A stretch of DNA of 64,000 nucleotides. It comes from Thiobacillus denitrificans (GTDB lineage: Bacteria > Pseudomonadota > Gammaproteobacteria > Burkholderiales > Thiobacillaceae). Made by a program: the position numbers and the translations under genes. Location: contig DDRS01000017.1 of the NCBI GenBank assembly GCA_002343685.1, positions 1 to 64,000 on the forward strand, written 5' to 3'. Positions 1 through 8,986 of the stretch are shown in pieces. The notes below the pieces were generated by a model, which saw only the letters and a list, made by a program, of their open reading frames with translations, had not been told where the DNA came from and searched no databases. Each line of letters opens with the position of its first letter. Within the stretch, counting starts at the first letter, position 1.

Positions 1-66
1 CGTGGAGTTAAGCAGAGGTTTCATGCTATAAAGCGGCAACCTGATAAAACAAATTTCTGACGCCCA

Positions 67-492
67 GTGGCTCAAGCGTATTTCTTTTTCTGGCGGCTGG
101 TGTTGCTGACATGTCTGTTCAGCCCGCTTACCGCATCAGCCGGAATCATCGTCAATCCCGACGTTGAAGGCCACAGCATCAGCATCACCTCCCTGCGCAA
201 CATTTACACCCTGCGCCAGACGTTGTGGCCCAACCACCAACCCATCGTGGTTTTCGTCCTGCCGGATGACCATCCGGCACACGTGGCCTTCGCCAAGGAG
301 AAACTCGGCCTTTATCCCTATCGTCTGCGCCAGACCTGGGACCGGATGAGCTTCAGCGGAATGGCCAGTGCGCCGATTCAGGTAAAGGACGAGAACGAAA
401 TGCGGGCACGCGTGCGGGCCACACCGGGCGCCATCGGTTATACAAGCAAGGACATGGTTTATGACGGCATCAAGACGCTTAGGCTGGAATAG
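67..492 (+). CDS. Small PstS-like periplasmic phosphate-binding domain protein
   Basis: A 141-residue protein with an N-terminal signal peptide (hydrophobic residues about 9-22, likely cleavage after ASA near residue 25). The mature part resembles one lobe of a PstS-type phosphate-binding fold: an early IIVNP strand, a LRNIYTL segment and a late PGAIGYTSK segment, the last typical of PBP-like domain proteins. It is far shorter than PstS (about 340 residues), so it is a single-lobe relative, not a full transporter component. An in-frame stop at 58-60 leaves GTG at 67 as the earliest start; no strong ribosome-binding site precedes it. The porin gene overlaps its 3' end by 32 bases, and a GGDEF-EAL gene follows, so a sensory role is possible. 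Ligand unknown. Confidence 0.75.
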   Translation: MAQAYFFFWRLVLLTCLFSPLTASAGIIVNPDVEGHSISITSLRNIYTLRQTLWPNHQPIVVFVLPDDHPAHVAFAKEKLGLYPYRLRQTWDRMSFSGMASAPIQVKDENEMRARVRATPGAIGYTSKDMVYDGIKTLRLE

Positions 493-1657
493 CCTGCTGT
501 TGGGCAGCCTGCTGGCAGTGTCGCCCGTCCGGGCTGACGAATTGGCCGGCCCTCGCTACCAGATCCAGGGTTTCGCCGCCCAGGGCCTGATCGGCAGCAC
601 CAACAACCGTTTCTTCGGCGACAGCCGGAATGGGGTCAGCACCGAGTTCACCGAAGCCGGCCTCCATGGGACCTGGCAGGCGCTCGACGCGGTGCGATTG
701 TCCGGCCAGGTCCTGTATCGGCGTGCGGGCGAAAGCGATCGGGATGGCCTGCGCGTGGATTATGCCCAGGCGGACTGGCAGTTTTACCAGACCGATGTCA
801 GCCAGCTCGGACTCAAGTTCGGCAAGGTCAAGCTTCCCTACGGCCTGTATAACGAAACGCGCGACGTACCGTTCACGCGTTCCGGCATCCTGTTGCCGCA
901 GTCGGTCTATGTCGACAACAGCCGCGACTTGCTACTCGCCGCGCCCGGGGCCTTCCTGCATGGTGCCAGCGTGCAGGAATACGGCGCGTTCGACTTCCTG
1001 CTGGGCTGGGTGCGTCCCAATTTCGACAGCCCCTCCGTCGATTACAGTTTTCTTGGCAACACGCGGCCGGGCAAGCTGGAAGGCAAGGGCGCACTCGGTG
1101 CCCGCCTGCGCTGGGATCTGCCGACCGATACCACGTTGATGCTGACCTATGCCAATGCCAGGGCCGAGTATGCGCCCGGCAGCAGCGACACGCTGGCAGC
1201 AGGCAAGGTGCAGTTCCGCAATATCCTCTTCACGGCCCAGCAACGCCTCGATACCGTCACATTGACGGCCGAGTATGGCGAGCCCCGCTTCGATACCGCA
1301 GGCTTCGGCCCGTTCCTGCCCAACAGCCACCGGGTCATCCAGGCAGGGTATCTCCAGGGCGAATGGCGTTTCCTCCCCGCCTGGGAACTGATGCTGCGCC
1401 ATGACGTCTTCTACCGGGACAAGCACGACAAGGACGGCCATCTGTTTGCTGCCGCCACCGGTCTGCCGGCCCACAGCATGTTTGCCCGCGACACGACGCT
1501 GGGGCTGCGCTGGGACACCACGCCCAACCTGATGCTGCGTGCGGAGTTCCACCATGTCGATGGTACCGGCTGGCTGCCGGGCCCTGACAACCCTGTCTTT
1601 CTCAGCCGCGAACAACGCTGGAACATGTGGCTCCTGCAAGCAGCCTATCGGTTCTAG
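461..1657 (+). CDS. Outer-membrane porin-like protein
   Basis: A 398-residue protein with a signal peptide (MTASRRLGW then a hydrophobic stretch, cleavage near VRA-DE). The rest is rich in alternating aromatic and polar residues, typical of a beta-barrel, and ends in AAYRF with the C-terminal phenylalanine recognised by the BAM machinery. The segment KFGKVKLPYGLYNETRDVPFT is characteristic of trimeric-porin-like proteins commonly found next to PBP-like and c-di-GMP genes. It starts inside the upstream PstS-like gene and stops 3 bases before the GGDEF-EAL gene, so all three are probably one operon. Substrate cannot be told from sequence. Confidence 0.8.
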   Translation: MTASRRLGWNSLLLGSLLAVSPVRADELAGPRYQIQGFAAQGLIGSTNNRFFGDSRNGVSTEFTEAGLHGTWQALDAVRLSGQVLYRRAGESDRDGLRVDYAQADWQFYQTDVSQLGLKFGKVKLPYGLYNETRDVPFTRSGILLPQSVYVDNSRDLLLAAPGAFLHGASVQEYGAFDFLLGWVRPNFDSPSVDYSFLGNTRPGKLEGKGALGARLRWDLPTDTTLMLTYANARAEYAPGSSDTLAAGKVQFRNILFTAQQRLDTVTLTAEYGEPRFDTAGFGPFLPNSHRVIQAGYLQGEWRFLPAWELMLRHDVFYRDKHDKDGHLFAAATGLPAHSMFARDTTLGLRWDTTPNLMLRAEFHHVDGTGWLPGPDNPVFLSREQRWNMWLLQAAYRF

Positions 1658-1660
1658 GCC

Positions 1661-4405
1661 ATGCGATTGCCCGTTTTTCTCAGCCTGAAATGGAAGCTGC
1701 TGTTGCCGCTCACGCTGGCCATGGCGATCGGCACGATGGCGCTTACCTGGATCAACGACGCCAACCTGCGCCGTGAAGTTCAGCAGACACGGCTCGACAG
1801 CGCAACCCGCAACGAGGCGCTGCTACGCTTCCTGATCCAACAGAACGAACGCCAGCTGGTGGATGCCGGGTCGGCGCTGGCCGATTTTCTGGTGGCCAGC
1901 CACGGCGGCCCGCCCGATCTGGATGCCGGCTTCGCTCTGCAGCCATACTGGGATCAGCTCAGCCTCAACCAGGGATTCGAAAGCCTGCGCCTGTACGATG
2001 CCGGTCAGCGGCTGCTGACCGGTTTCGGCAGCACGCCGGCGCCCGACGCATTGATCGCGTCCCGACTCGGGGAAGTGCTCTCGAACGAACATCCTGCCAG
2101 CGGCCTGTACTGTGCCGAACGCTGCCTGTTCTACGGCATGGCGCCGGTACTGCGCCAGGGCCGTACCGCCGGCGTGGTGGTGGTCTCGATGGATCTGTCC
2201 AACCTGCTGAGCACGTTTGGCCAAAGCAGCGGGCACGACCTGGCGGTCGCAGTCGACCGCCAGCAGAAAACCGCGCTGATCGCCGCCACCACCCCGGACA
2301 TCGGGGCAATGGTGGGCCAGGCGGATTTCGTTCCTTATCCACAACGGCCGCAGCTCGAATCGGCGCTGACCCACAGCAAAGGCAAGGCCTATGTATGGCA
2401 AAAGCTGAAGCCGCTTGCGAGCACGTCCGATACCCCCTATTTCATTGCACGCAAGGACGTAACCGATGCCGAGCGCGCCATCAGGCAATCCTTTCTGACC
2501 AATCTGGTCACAGGGCTGACCGTTTTCATCCTCGCCGAAGGCGTGCTGCTGGTTTCGCTCGCCTGGCTGATGCGGCGGATGAACCGGGTCAGCACCGGCC
2601 TGCCATTGCTGGGCGACGGCCGCTGGCGCGACGCACGCCAGCATCTGCAGTTCCGCGACATCGCGCCGGGCGACGAACTCTCCACCCTGGAGAAAGCGGC
2701 GCTCACGCTTGCCAGCCAGCTTGAATCGCTCGACACCGCCGCACGCAACCAGCAGAACGACCTCGCCAAGCTGGTCGACACCCTGTCGCACGAACGCGAC
2801 TTCATCTCCGGCCTGCTGGATACGGCGCAGGCGCTGATCCTGACCCAGGATCGCCAGGGCGTGATCCGCATGGCCAACCATTACGTGGAAACCCTGACCG
2901 GCCTCACCGAGCAACAGCTGATCGGGCAGGATTACTTCAAGCAGATGATCGCGCCGCAGGAAAGCCGCGACTGGCGTTCGCGGCTCCTCGTTCATTTCCT
3001 CAACGACCCCGCGCCGCTGCGATTCGAGGCGCTGCTCGCCACACCCGACGGCCTGCGCAACATTACCTGGGTACATTCGCTGATCGGCCAGAAAGGCGAC
3101 AGCGAACCCCTGATCCTGTCGGTGGGGCTGGACCTGACCGAACTCAAGAGCGCGCAGGCGCGCGCCAGTTATCTATCCGACTACGACACGCTGACCGGAC
3201 TCTACAACCGCCAGGGCTTCCAGCGGCGGCTGGCCCACGCCCTGACCGAACTGAAGAGCGGCGCCCTCCTGCTGATCGACCTGGATGATTTCAAGGCGAT
3301 CAACGACCTGGCCGGCCACAGCGCCGGCGATGCCGTGATCCAGAACATGGCCGAACGGCTGCGCGAACTCCAGCCGGCATCCAAGCTGGCCGCACGGCTG
3401 GGCGGCGACGAGTTTGCCCTCTACTTCGAACCCCTGCCGGACGCTCAGTTGCTGCAGACTGCGCGTTTTCTGTGCAAGGGCGACCGCGACCAGCACATCG
3501 CCACCGCCTGCGTGGGCATCGCCGTAGTCCAGCCCGACTGCACCACGGAAAGCCTGCTGGGCCATGCCGATCTGGCGCTATCCCAGGCGCGTGCCAAAGG
3601 CCGCTCCAACTGGCATCTCTACAACCCGGGAGACGGCACCCGCGAAAGCCTGCTGGACCGCACGTCGCAGCTTGCGTTGATCACCGACGCGCTGCACGAC
3701 AACCGGCTGGCGTTGTTCCTACAGCCCATTATGTCGATCCAGGCCGGACGGGCCGTGCACTATGAGGCGCTGCTGCGGGTCCGGACGCCGGACGGGCAGA
3801 TTCTGCCGCCCGCCCCGCTGATCGCCGCGGCCGAAGCCTCGGGACTGATCCGGGAGATCGATCAGTGGGTGCTGCAGCATGCCATCTCCCTGATCGCGAG
3901 TCAGCCCGGTCTGCACCTCGCGGTCAACCTGTCCGCCCGCAGCCTCGACAACCCCGAGTTGCCTGCTCTGTTGCAAGCCATGCTGGAGCAGCAAGGCGTC
4001 CAGCCGTATCAACTGATCCTGGAAATCACCGAAACGGCGACTCTCAACCAGATGACGCATGCCGAAATCCTGCTCACCGGCATTCGCGCGCTCGGCTGCA
4101 AGCTGGCGCTGGACGATTTCGGCGTGGGTTTTTCCACCTTCCAGTACCTGAAACATCTGCCGGTGGATTTCGTCAAAATCGACGGCTCATTCATTCGCAC
4201 GCTGGATCACAGCGAGGATGACCGCCTGTTCGTAAGAGCTCTGGTCGAGGCCATACACGGCTATGGCAAGCTGGCGATTGCGGAATACGTCGAGACCGAG
4301 GCCATTCTTCGGTGGGTGACGGAACTGGGCGTGGACTATGCCCAGGGCTATCACTTCGGCCGACCGCAGCCGGCCGAATCGGTACTTCCGCTCAAGCCTG
4401 GCTGA
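1661..4405 (+). CDS. Membrane PAS-GGDEF-EAL protein (c-di-GMP synthase/phosphodiesterase)
   Basis: A 914-residue inner-membrane signalling protein. A first membrane segment (about residues 10-30) and a second (about 272-300) enclose a periplasmic CACHE-like sensor with a Cys pair (CAERC). A PAS domain follows (about 375-490). The GGDEF domain has an intact GGDEF near residue 580 but no RxxD inhibitory site before it. The EAL domain has YEALLRV near residue 701, DDFG and KIDGSFI; the usual EGVET is EYVET. Both active-site signatures look competent, so it could make or degrade c-di-GMP. The start lies 3 bases after the porin stop, which suggests that the PstS-like protein, porin and this enzyme are co-expressed and functionally linked. 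Confidence 0.92.
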   Translation: MRLPVFLSLKWKLLLPLTLAMAIGTMALTWINDANLRREVQQTRLDSATRNEALLRFLIQQNERQLVDAGSALADFLVASHGGPPDLDAGFALQPYWDQLSLNQGFESLRLYDAGQRLLTGFGSTPAPDALIASRLGEVLSNEHPASGLYCAERCLFYGMAPVLRQGRTAGVVVVSMDLSNLLSTFGQSSGHDLAVAVDRQQKTALIAATTPDIGAMVGQADFVPYPQRPQLESALTHSKGKAYVWQKLKPLASTSDTPYFIARKDVTDAERAIRQSFLTNLVTGLTVFILAEGVLLVSLAWLMRRMNRVSTGLPLLGDGRWRDARQHLQFRDIAPGDELSTLEKAALTLASQLESLDTAARNQQNDLAKLVDTLSHERDFISGLLDTAQALILTQDRQGVIRMANHYVETLTGLTEQQLIGQDYFKQMIAPQESRDWRSRLLVHFLNDPAPLRFEALLATPDGLRNITWVHSLIGQKGDSEPLILSVGLDLTELKSAQARASYLSDYDTLTGLYNRQGFQRRLAHALTELKSGALLLIDLDDFKAINDLAGHSAGDAVIQNMAERLRELQPASKLAARLGGDEFALYFEPLPDAQLLQTARFLCKGDRDQHIATACVGIAVVQPDCTTESLLGHADLALSQARAKGRSNWHLYNPGDGTRESLLDRTSQLALITDALHDNRLALFLQPIMSIQAGRAVHYEALLRVRTPDGQILPPAPLIAAAEASGLIREIDQWVLQHAISLIASQPGLHLAVNLSARSLDNPELPALLQAMLEQQGVQPYQLILEITETATLNQMTHAEILLTGIRALGCKLALDDFGVGFSTFQYLKHLPVDFVKIDGSFIRTLDHSEDDRLFVRALVEAIHGYGKLAIAEYVETEAILRWVTELGVDYAQGYHFGRPQPAESVLPLKPG

Positions 4406-4459
4406 TTGCGGACAGGGTGCTATACCTAACATTCTCACGCGCCACACCAGGAGGTTGCC

Positions 4460-4783
4460 ATGAATACACGGCTCGATTCATCCAGCACCGCCGTCTTCGA
4501 TCTCGACGGTTTCCTGATCGACCCCGCCATGTGGAATGAAAGCCTGGCCGACCGTATCGCCCAAACCGACGGCATCGGCCCCCTCAGCAAGGCGCAGTTT
4601 GCCCTGCTGCAGGCCTTGCGGAGCGAATTTTCCAAGTTCAACAACGTCACCGCGCTCAGCCATGTCTGTCACCTCATTGGGCAAGAGGCCGACTGCATGC
4701 AACACCTGTTCCCCAATCCGCGCGAAGCCTGGCGACTGGCAGGGCTTCCCAATCCGGGCGAGGAAGCCAAAACCTATCTTTGA
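4460..4783 (+). CDS. DsrC/TusE-family protein lacking both arm cysteines (RspA-like)
   Basis: A 107-residue DsrC/TusE-family protein. Family landmarks are DGFLIDPAMW near the N-terminus and HLFPNPREAWRLAGLPNP at the C-terminus, matching the LFPYGPAKQACRIAGLPKP arm of DsrC. The arm cysteine equivalent to CysB is Trp91, and the position of CysA (11 residues later) is Glu102, so persulfide or trisulfide chemistry of the DsrC/TusE type is not possible at the arm. Cys70 and Cys79 lie elsewhere. In the literature such cysteine-free homologues have been called RspA and suggested to be regulatory. It has a strong AGGAGG site and stands alone between the GGDEF-EAL gene and ilvE. Confidence 0.82.
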   Translation: MNTRLDSSSTAVFDLDGFLIDPAMWNESLADRIAQTDGIGPLSKAQFALLQALRSEFSKFNNVTALSHVCHLIGQEADCMQHLFPNPREAWRLAGLPNPGEEAKTYL

Positions 4784-4893
4784 CGCTGCCTGGCCAGGCA
4801 GCCCGGCCGGCAACATCCGCTGCGTGCCAGGTGCTTCTCCCCGCCCGGAATCCGGTAAGATTGGCGTTTTCCATTCGTTAGAGAATTTTCACC

Positions 4894-5814
4894 ATGTCCA
4901 TGGCCGACCGCGATGGCGTCATCTGGTACGACGGCAAGCTCGTCCCCTGGCGCGACGCCACCACCCACGTCCTGACCCACACCCTGCACTACGGCATGGG
5001 TGTCTTCGAGGGCGTGCGCGCCTACAAGGCCGAGCAGGGCACGGCGATCTTCCGCCTGCAGGAGCACACCGACCGCCTGTTCCGCTCCGCCCACATCCTC
5101 GGCATGAAGCTGCCGTTCGACAAGGCCACGATTTCCGAGGCGCAGCGCACCGTCGTACGCGAGAACAAGCTCGAATCCGGCTATCTGCGCCCGATGGCGT
5201 TTTTCGGCTCGGAAGCCATGGGCATCTCGGCCAAGAACCTGTCGGTACATGTCATCGTTGCCGCCTGGCCGTGGGGTGCGTATCTGGGCCAGGAAGCGCT
5301 GGAACGCGGCATCCGCGTGAAGACCAGTTCGTTCTCGCGTCACCACGTCAACATCACCATGTGCAAGGCCAAGGCCAACGGCAACTACATGAACTCCATC
5401 CTCGCGCACAAGGAAGCCGAAACTGACGGCTACGACGAGGCGCTGCTGCTCGACGTCGACGGCTTCGTCGCCGAAGGCTCGGGCGAGAATTTCTTCATGG
5501 TCCGCAACGGCAAGCTCTACACGCCCGATCTGACGGCCGCCCTGGAAGGCATCACGCGCGACACCATCGTGCAACTGGCTGGAGAAATCGGTCTGCAGGT
5601 CATCGAGAAGCGCATCACGCGCGACGAGGTCTACTGCGCCGACGAGGCCTTCTTCACCGGCACCGCCGCCGAAGTCACGCCGATCCGCGAACTCGACAAC
5701 CGCACCATCGGCGAAGGAACCCGTGGCCCCGTCACCGCACGCCTGCAGGCGATGTATTTCGACTGCGTGCATGGCCGCGCCGACGCCCATACCGACTGGC
5801 TCAGCCCGGTCTGA
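4894..5814 (+). CDS. ilvE: Branched-chain amino acid aminotransferase
   Basis: A 306-residue fold-type IV PLP enzyme that transfers the amino group between glutamate and the keto acids of valine, leucine and isoleucine in the cytosol. The N-terminal VIWYDGKLVPWRDATTHV, HYGMGVFEGVRAY, the LLLDVDGFVAEGSGENFF block and the late FFTGTAAEVTPIRE are diagnostic of IlvE; length matches the family. A TAAGAT -10-like hexamer lies at 4856-4861. The zinc-finger gene starts 11 bases after the stop, a common betaproteobacterial arrangement. Confidence 0.97.
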   Translation: MSMADRDGVIWYDGKLVPWRDATTHVLTHTLHYGMGVFEGVRAYKAEQGTAIFRLQEHTDRLFRSAHILGMKLPFDKATISEAQRTVVRENKLESGYLRPMAFFGSEAMGISAKNLSVHVIVAAWPWGAYLGQEALERGIRVKTSSFSRHHVNITMCKAKANGNYMNSILAHKEAETDGYDEALLLDVDGFVAEGSGENFFMVRNGKLYTPDLTAALEGITRDTIVQLAGEIGLQVIEKRITRDEVYCADEAFFTGTAAEVTPIRELDNRTIGEGTRGPVTARLQAMYFDCVHGRADAHTDWLSPV

Positions 5815-5825
5815 GCAGGCACGCC

Positions 5826-6029
5826 ATGAGCGAACGACACGACAATACCCAGCGCGTCATCGAAATCACCGAAAACGACCTGCCACTGCATTGCCCAATG
5901 CCTCAGCAGACCGACTGGAGTGCCCATCCGCGCGTCTACCTGCCCATCGAAGCGCGCGGCGATGCGCTATGTCCCTATTGCGGCACGCTCTATCGCCTGA
6001 AAGGCAAGCCCAGCGGCAGTCACCACTAG
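5826..6029 (+). CDS. Zinc-finger (CHCC) domain protein
   Basis: A 67-residue protein with the zf-CHCC signature: Cys23, His34 (HPRVYLP), Cys49 and Cys52 (CPYC). The family is related to the zinc-binding C-terminus of mitochondrial complex I subunit NDUFS6. Its bacterial role is not established. It follows ilvE closely and is probably co-transcribed. Confidence 0.88.
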   Translation: MSERHDNTQRVIEITENDLPLHCPMPQQTDWSAHPRVYLPIEARGDALCPYCGTLYRLKGKPSGSHH

Positions 6030-6031
6030 CG

Positions 6032-6074
6032 CTGTCGTCCCTGACCAGGGACGACAGATCCTGATCCGAGGATC
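6032..6074 (+). repeat. Two adjacent perfect stem-loops before the NTF2-like gene
   Basis: The first stem has 12-bp perfect arms (CTGTCGTCCCTG at 6032-6043 and CAGGGACGACAG at 6046-6057) with a 2-base centre. The second has 6-bp arms, GATCCT at 6057-6062 and AGGATC at 6069-6074, and ends directly against the ATG at 6075, so it pairs the only Shine-Dalgarno-like AGGA. No T-run follows, so a Rho-independent terminator is unlikely. It may be a REP-like palindrome or a translational control hairpin. Confidence 0.6.
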
Positions 6075-6509
6075 ATGTCCGAATCCACCTTCCCCACCCC
6101 CGAATCCACCGAGGCCGCGTTCTACGCCGCCTTCGAGGTGCGCTCGCTCGATGCCATGATGGCGGTCTGGGCCAGCGACGACAGCATTGCCTGCATTCAT
6201 CCCATGGCCGCGCCGCTGAACGGGCGTGCTGCCGTGGCAGCCGGCTGGCGCAGCATGTTCGAGGCCGCGGGCCAGTTCAGCGTGCAGGTGGAAGTCGCCC
6301 ACCAAATACGTGAAACCTCGCAGGTCGTCCGCATCGTTCGCGAATACCTCGTTATCGGTCAGGAGACGGAACCGCGCCCGCCCATACTCGCGACCAATGT
6401 CTACCGCAAGGAAGCCGACGGCGGCTGGCGCATGGTGCTGCACCACGCCTCGCCGCTCCAGGTGGGCGGCACGTCGCCCTCGCGCACGCCGCCCGTGGTC
6501 CTGCATTAA
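6075..6509 (+). CDS. NTF2/SnoaL-like (DUF4440-type) protein
   Basis: A 144-residue cytosolic protein with the fold pattern of SnoaL/DUF4440 proteins: TEAAFYAAFEVRSLDAMMAVW, then SIACIHPMAAPLNGRAAVAAGW, and a C-terminal YRKEADGGWRMVLHHAS. These cone-shaped alpha+beta barrels bind small ligands or act as isomerases, and the substrate cannot be predicted. The Shine-Dalgarno region is inside a small hairpin. It lies 17 bases before the YheT-like hydrolase and may share its transcript. Confidence 0.78.
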   Translation: MSESTFPTPESTEAAFYAAFEVRSLDAMMAVWASDDSIACIHPMAAPLNGRAAVAAGWRSMFEAAGQFSVQVEVAHQIRETSQVVRIVREYLVIGQETEPRPPILATNVYRKEADGGWRMVLHHASPLQVGGTSPSRTPPVVLH

Positions 6510-6526
6510 GAAGGATCGGCAGCGAT

Positions 6527-7522
6527 TTGGCTAAACCCCGCGCCATGTCTTTTCCGGAAAACATGGCTTATCGCGCCCCTGTCTGGCTGCCCGGCGGCCA
6601 CCTGCAAACGATCTACAGCAGCCTGTTCATCCACGTTCCGCCGGTGACCTACCGGCGTGAGCGACTGGAACTGCCGGACGGCGACTTTCTCGATTTCGAC
6701 TGGGTGGACGGTCGGCCGGGCGAGCCGGTGGTGGTGCTGTTCCACGGCCTGGAAGGCAGCGCCGACAGCCACTACGCACGCGACCTCATGGCCCATGCCC
6801 GAACACGCGGCTGGCATGGCGTGGTGGCGCATTTCCGTGGCTGCTCAGGTGAGGACAACCGCCTGCCGCGCGCCTATTTTGCCGGCGACAGTGAGGATAT
6901 CGAACGCATGCTGCGTCATGTCAAATCCTTGCACGTCCGTGCCCCGGTTTACGCCGTCGGCGTCTCGCTTGGCGGCAACGCGCTGCTGAAATGGCTGGGC
7001 GAACAGGGCGAAGCGGCACGTACGCTGGTCGAACGTGCCGCCGGCGTTTCTGCACCGCTCGATCTCACCGCAGCCGGCCACACGCTCGATCATGGTTTCA
7101 ATCGCCGTGTCTACACCGCGCGCTTCCTCGTCACCCTGAAGCAGAAAGCCCTGCGCAAGGCCGTCGGCTTTCCCGGCGCCCTGGATGCGAAAGCGATTGC
7201 GGCCGCCACCACCTTCCGCGAATTCGACACGCTGGTCACGGCCCGGCTGCATGGCTTTCGCGATGCCGACGATTACTGGCTGAAGGTCTCCGCCAAACCC
7301 CTGCTGCACGCCATCGCAGTCCCCACACTCGTCATCAACGCGCGAAACGATCCGTTCCTGCCGGCCTGGGCCTTGCCGTCGCCAGACGAAGTCTCGCCGA
7401 CCGTCACGCTCGAACAGCCAGCCACCGGTGGCCACGTCGCCTTCCCTTCCGGCCCGTTCCCGGGCAACCTCGACTGGCTTCCACGCCGATTGATGCAGCA
7501 TTTCGACACACAGCCCGGGTAG
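6527..7522 (+). CDS. YheT-family alpha/beta hydrolase
   Basis: A 331-residue alpha/beta hydrolase of the YheT/ABHD1-3 type. Evidence is the N-terminal WLPGGHLQTIYSS, LVLFHG-like VVLFHGLEGSADSHYAR, the nucleophile elbow GVSLGGNALLKWLGE (Ser), NARNDPFLPAWALP (Asp) and ATGGHVAF (His), giving a full catalytic triad. E. coli YheT is a poorly characterised esterase-like protein, so the substrate is unknown. Start is uncertain: TTG at 6527 is preceded by AAGAAGGA, while the ATG at 6545 gives a protein six residues shorter. Confidence 0.87.
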   Translation: MAKPRAMSFPENMAYRAPVWLPGGHLQTIYSSLFIHVPPVTYRRERLELPDGDFLDFDWVDGRPGEPVVVLFHGLEGSADSHYARDLMAHARTRGWHGVVAHFRGCSGEDNRLPRAYFAGDSEDIERMLRHVKSLHVRAPVYAVGVSLGGNALLKWLGEQGEAARTLVERAAGVSAPLDLTAAGHTLDHGFNRRVYTARFLVTLKQKALRKAVGFPGALDAKAIAAATTFREFDTLVTARLHGFRDADDYWLKVSAKPLLHAIAVPTLVINARNDPFLPAWALPSPDEVSPTVTLEQPATGGHVAFPSGPFPGNLDWLPRRLMQHFDTQPG

Positions 7523-7525
7523 AAT
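7520..7525 (+). promoter_or_regulatory. Probable -10 element for the phosphomannomutase gene
   Basis: TAGAAT lies 28 bases before the GTG start, overlapping the stop of the hydrolase gene. No convincing -35 hexamer is seen at the right spacing, so the promoter is tentative. Confidence 0.35.
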
Positions 7526-7553
7526 CGATCCATCTGAAAACAGGGAGCGTGTT

Positions 7554-8927
7554 GTGGAATACCCCAAGGAAATCTTCAAGGCCTATGACATCCGCGGTAT
7601 CGTCGGCACGACCTTCACGCCGGAAATCGTCGAGGCCATCGGCCACGCCATCGGTTCCGAAGCGGCCGCACGCAGCCAGGCCGAAATCTGCATCGGCCGC
7701 GATGGTCGTCTGTCAGGCCCCGATCTCGCCGCAGCCCTGGCACGCGGCATCCGCAAGGCCGGCGTCGGCGTCGTCGACCTCGGCATGGTCGCCACGCCGA
7801 TGACCTATTTCGCCGCCTATCAACTGGGGACGAACAGCGCAGTGATGGTCACCGGCAGCCACAACCCGCCCGACTACAACGGCCTGAAAATGGTGCTCGG
7901 TGGCGAGACATTATCGGGCGAGGCCATCCAGAAGCTGCGCGAGCGGCTGGTGAACAACGATCTCGCACACGGCGACGGCGGCTACCGCCAGCACGACATC
8001 GCCGGCGAATATCTCGCGCGCATCGTGTCGGATGTAAAACTCGCGCGGCCGATGAAGATCATCGTCGACTGCGGCAACGGCGTACCCGGCGCCTTCGCGC
8101 CCAAGCTCTACCGCAACATGGGCTGCCAGGTCGAGGAACTGTTCTGCGACGTCGACGGCAACTTCCCCAACCACCATCCCGATCCTTCGCAGCCCAAGAA
8201 CCTGCAGGACCTGATCGCCGCGCTTAAGACCAGCGACGCCGAAATCGGTCTCGCCTTCGACGGCGACGGCGACCGTCTCGGCGTGGTCACCAAGGACGGC
8301 AGCATCATCTTCCCCGACCGCCAGCTGATGCTGTTCGCAGACGACGTGCTTTCACGCAACCCGGGCGCCGAGATCATCTTCGACGTCAAGTCCACCCGAA
8401 AGCTGTTCGGCTGGATCCGCGAACGCGGCGGCCGACCGCTTTTGTGGAAGACTGGCCACAGCTTCATCAAGGCCAAGATGAAGGAGACCGGCGCATTACT
8501 GGCCGGCGAAATGTCCGGCCACGTGTTCTTCAAGGAACGCTGGTACGGCTTCGACGACGGCCTGTATGCCGGCGCCCGCCTGCTCGAATATCTCAGCAAG
8601 CAGGCCGACATCAACGCCACCCTGCATGGCCTGCCCGACACGATCAACACGCCCGAGCTCAACATCAAGATGGCCGAAGGCGAACATTACACGCTGATGG
8701 ACACGCTGCAGAAAACCGCCCGCTTTCCCGATGCCCGGGAGATCATCACGCTCGACGGATTGCGCGTCGAGTATGCCGATGGTTTCGGCCTGGCACGACC
8801 GTCGAACACCACGCCGGTGATCGTGCTGCGCTTCGAAGCCGATACGAACGAAGCGCTGGAACGGATCCAGGCCGATTTCCGCCGCGTGATCCACCAGGCC
8901 GCACCCGGTCTCGCGCTGCCGTTTTGA
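7554..8927 (+). CDS. Phosphomannomutase/phosphoglucomutase
   Basis: A 457-residue member of the alpha-D-phosphohexomutase family (AlgC/ManB type), interconverting hexose 6- and 1-phosphates for polysaccharide and nucleotide-sugar synthesis. Motifs in order: FKAYDIRGIVG, the phosphoserine loop TGSHNPPDYNG (about residue 100), the Mg-binding DGDGDRLGVV, the sugar-binding GEMSGHVFFKERW and the C-terminal phosphate loop RPSNTTPV. The start is GTG with GGGAG upstream. A GT4 glycosyltransferase lies convergently downstream, consistent with an envelope carbohydrate role. Confidence 0.95.
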   Translation: MEYPKEIFKAYDIRGIVGTTFTPEIVEAIGHAIGSEAAARSQAEICIGRDGRLSGPDLAAALARGIRKAGVGVVDLGMVATPMTYFAAYQLGTNSAVMVTGSHNPPDYNGLKMVLGGETLSGEAIQKLRERLVNNDLAHGDGGYRQHDIAGEYLARIVSDVKLARPMKIIVDCGNGVPGAFAPKLYRNMGCQVEELFCDVDGNFPNHHPDPSQPKNLQDLIAALKTSDAEIGLAFDGDGDRLGVVTKDGSIIFPDRQLMLFADDVLSRNPGAEIIFDVKSTRKLFGWIRERGGRPLLWKTGHSFIKAKMKETGALLAGEMSGHVFFKERWYGFDDGLYAGARLLEYLSKQADINATLHGLPDTINTPELNIKMAEGEHYTLMDTLQKTARFPDAREIITLDGLRVEYADGFGLARPSNTTPVIVLRFEADTNEALERIQADFRRVIHQAAPGLALPF

Positions 8928-8986
8928 TCTGCAGGAAGTGACGCGGGTCCATGCGGGTTTTGCCTTCGATTGCCCTTAGGCATTCC

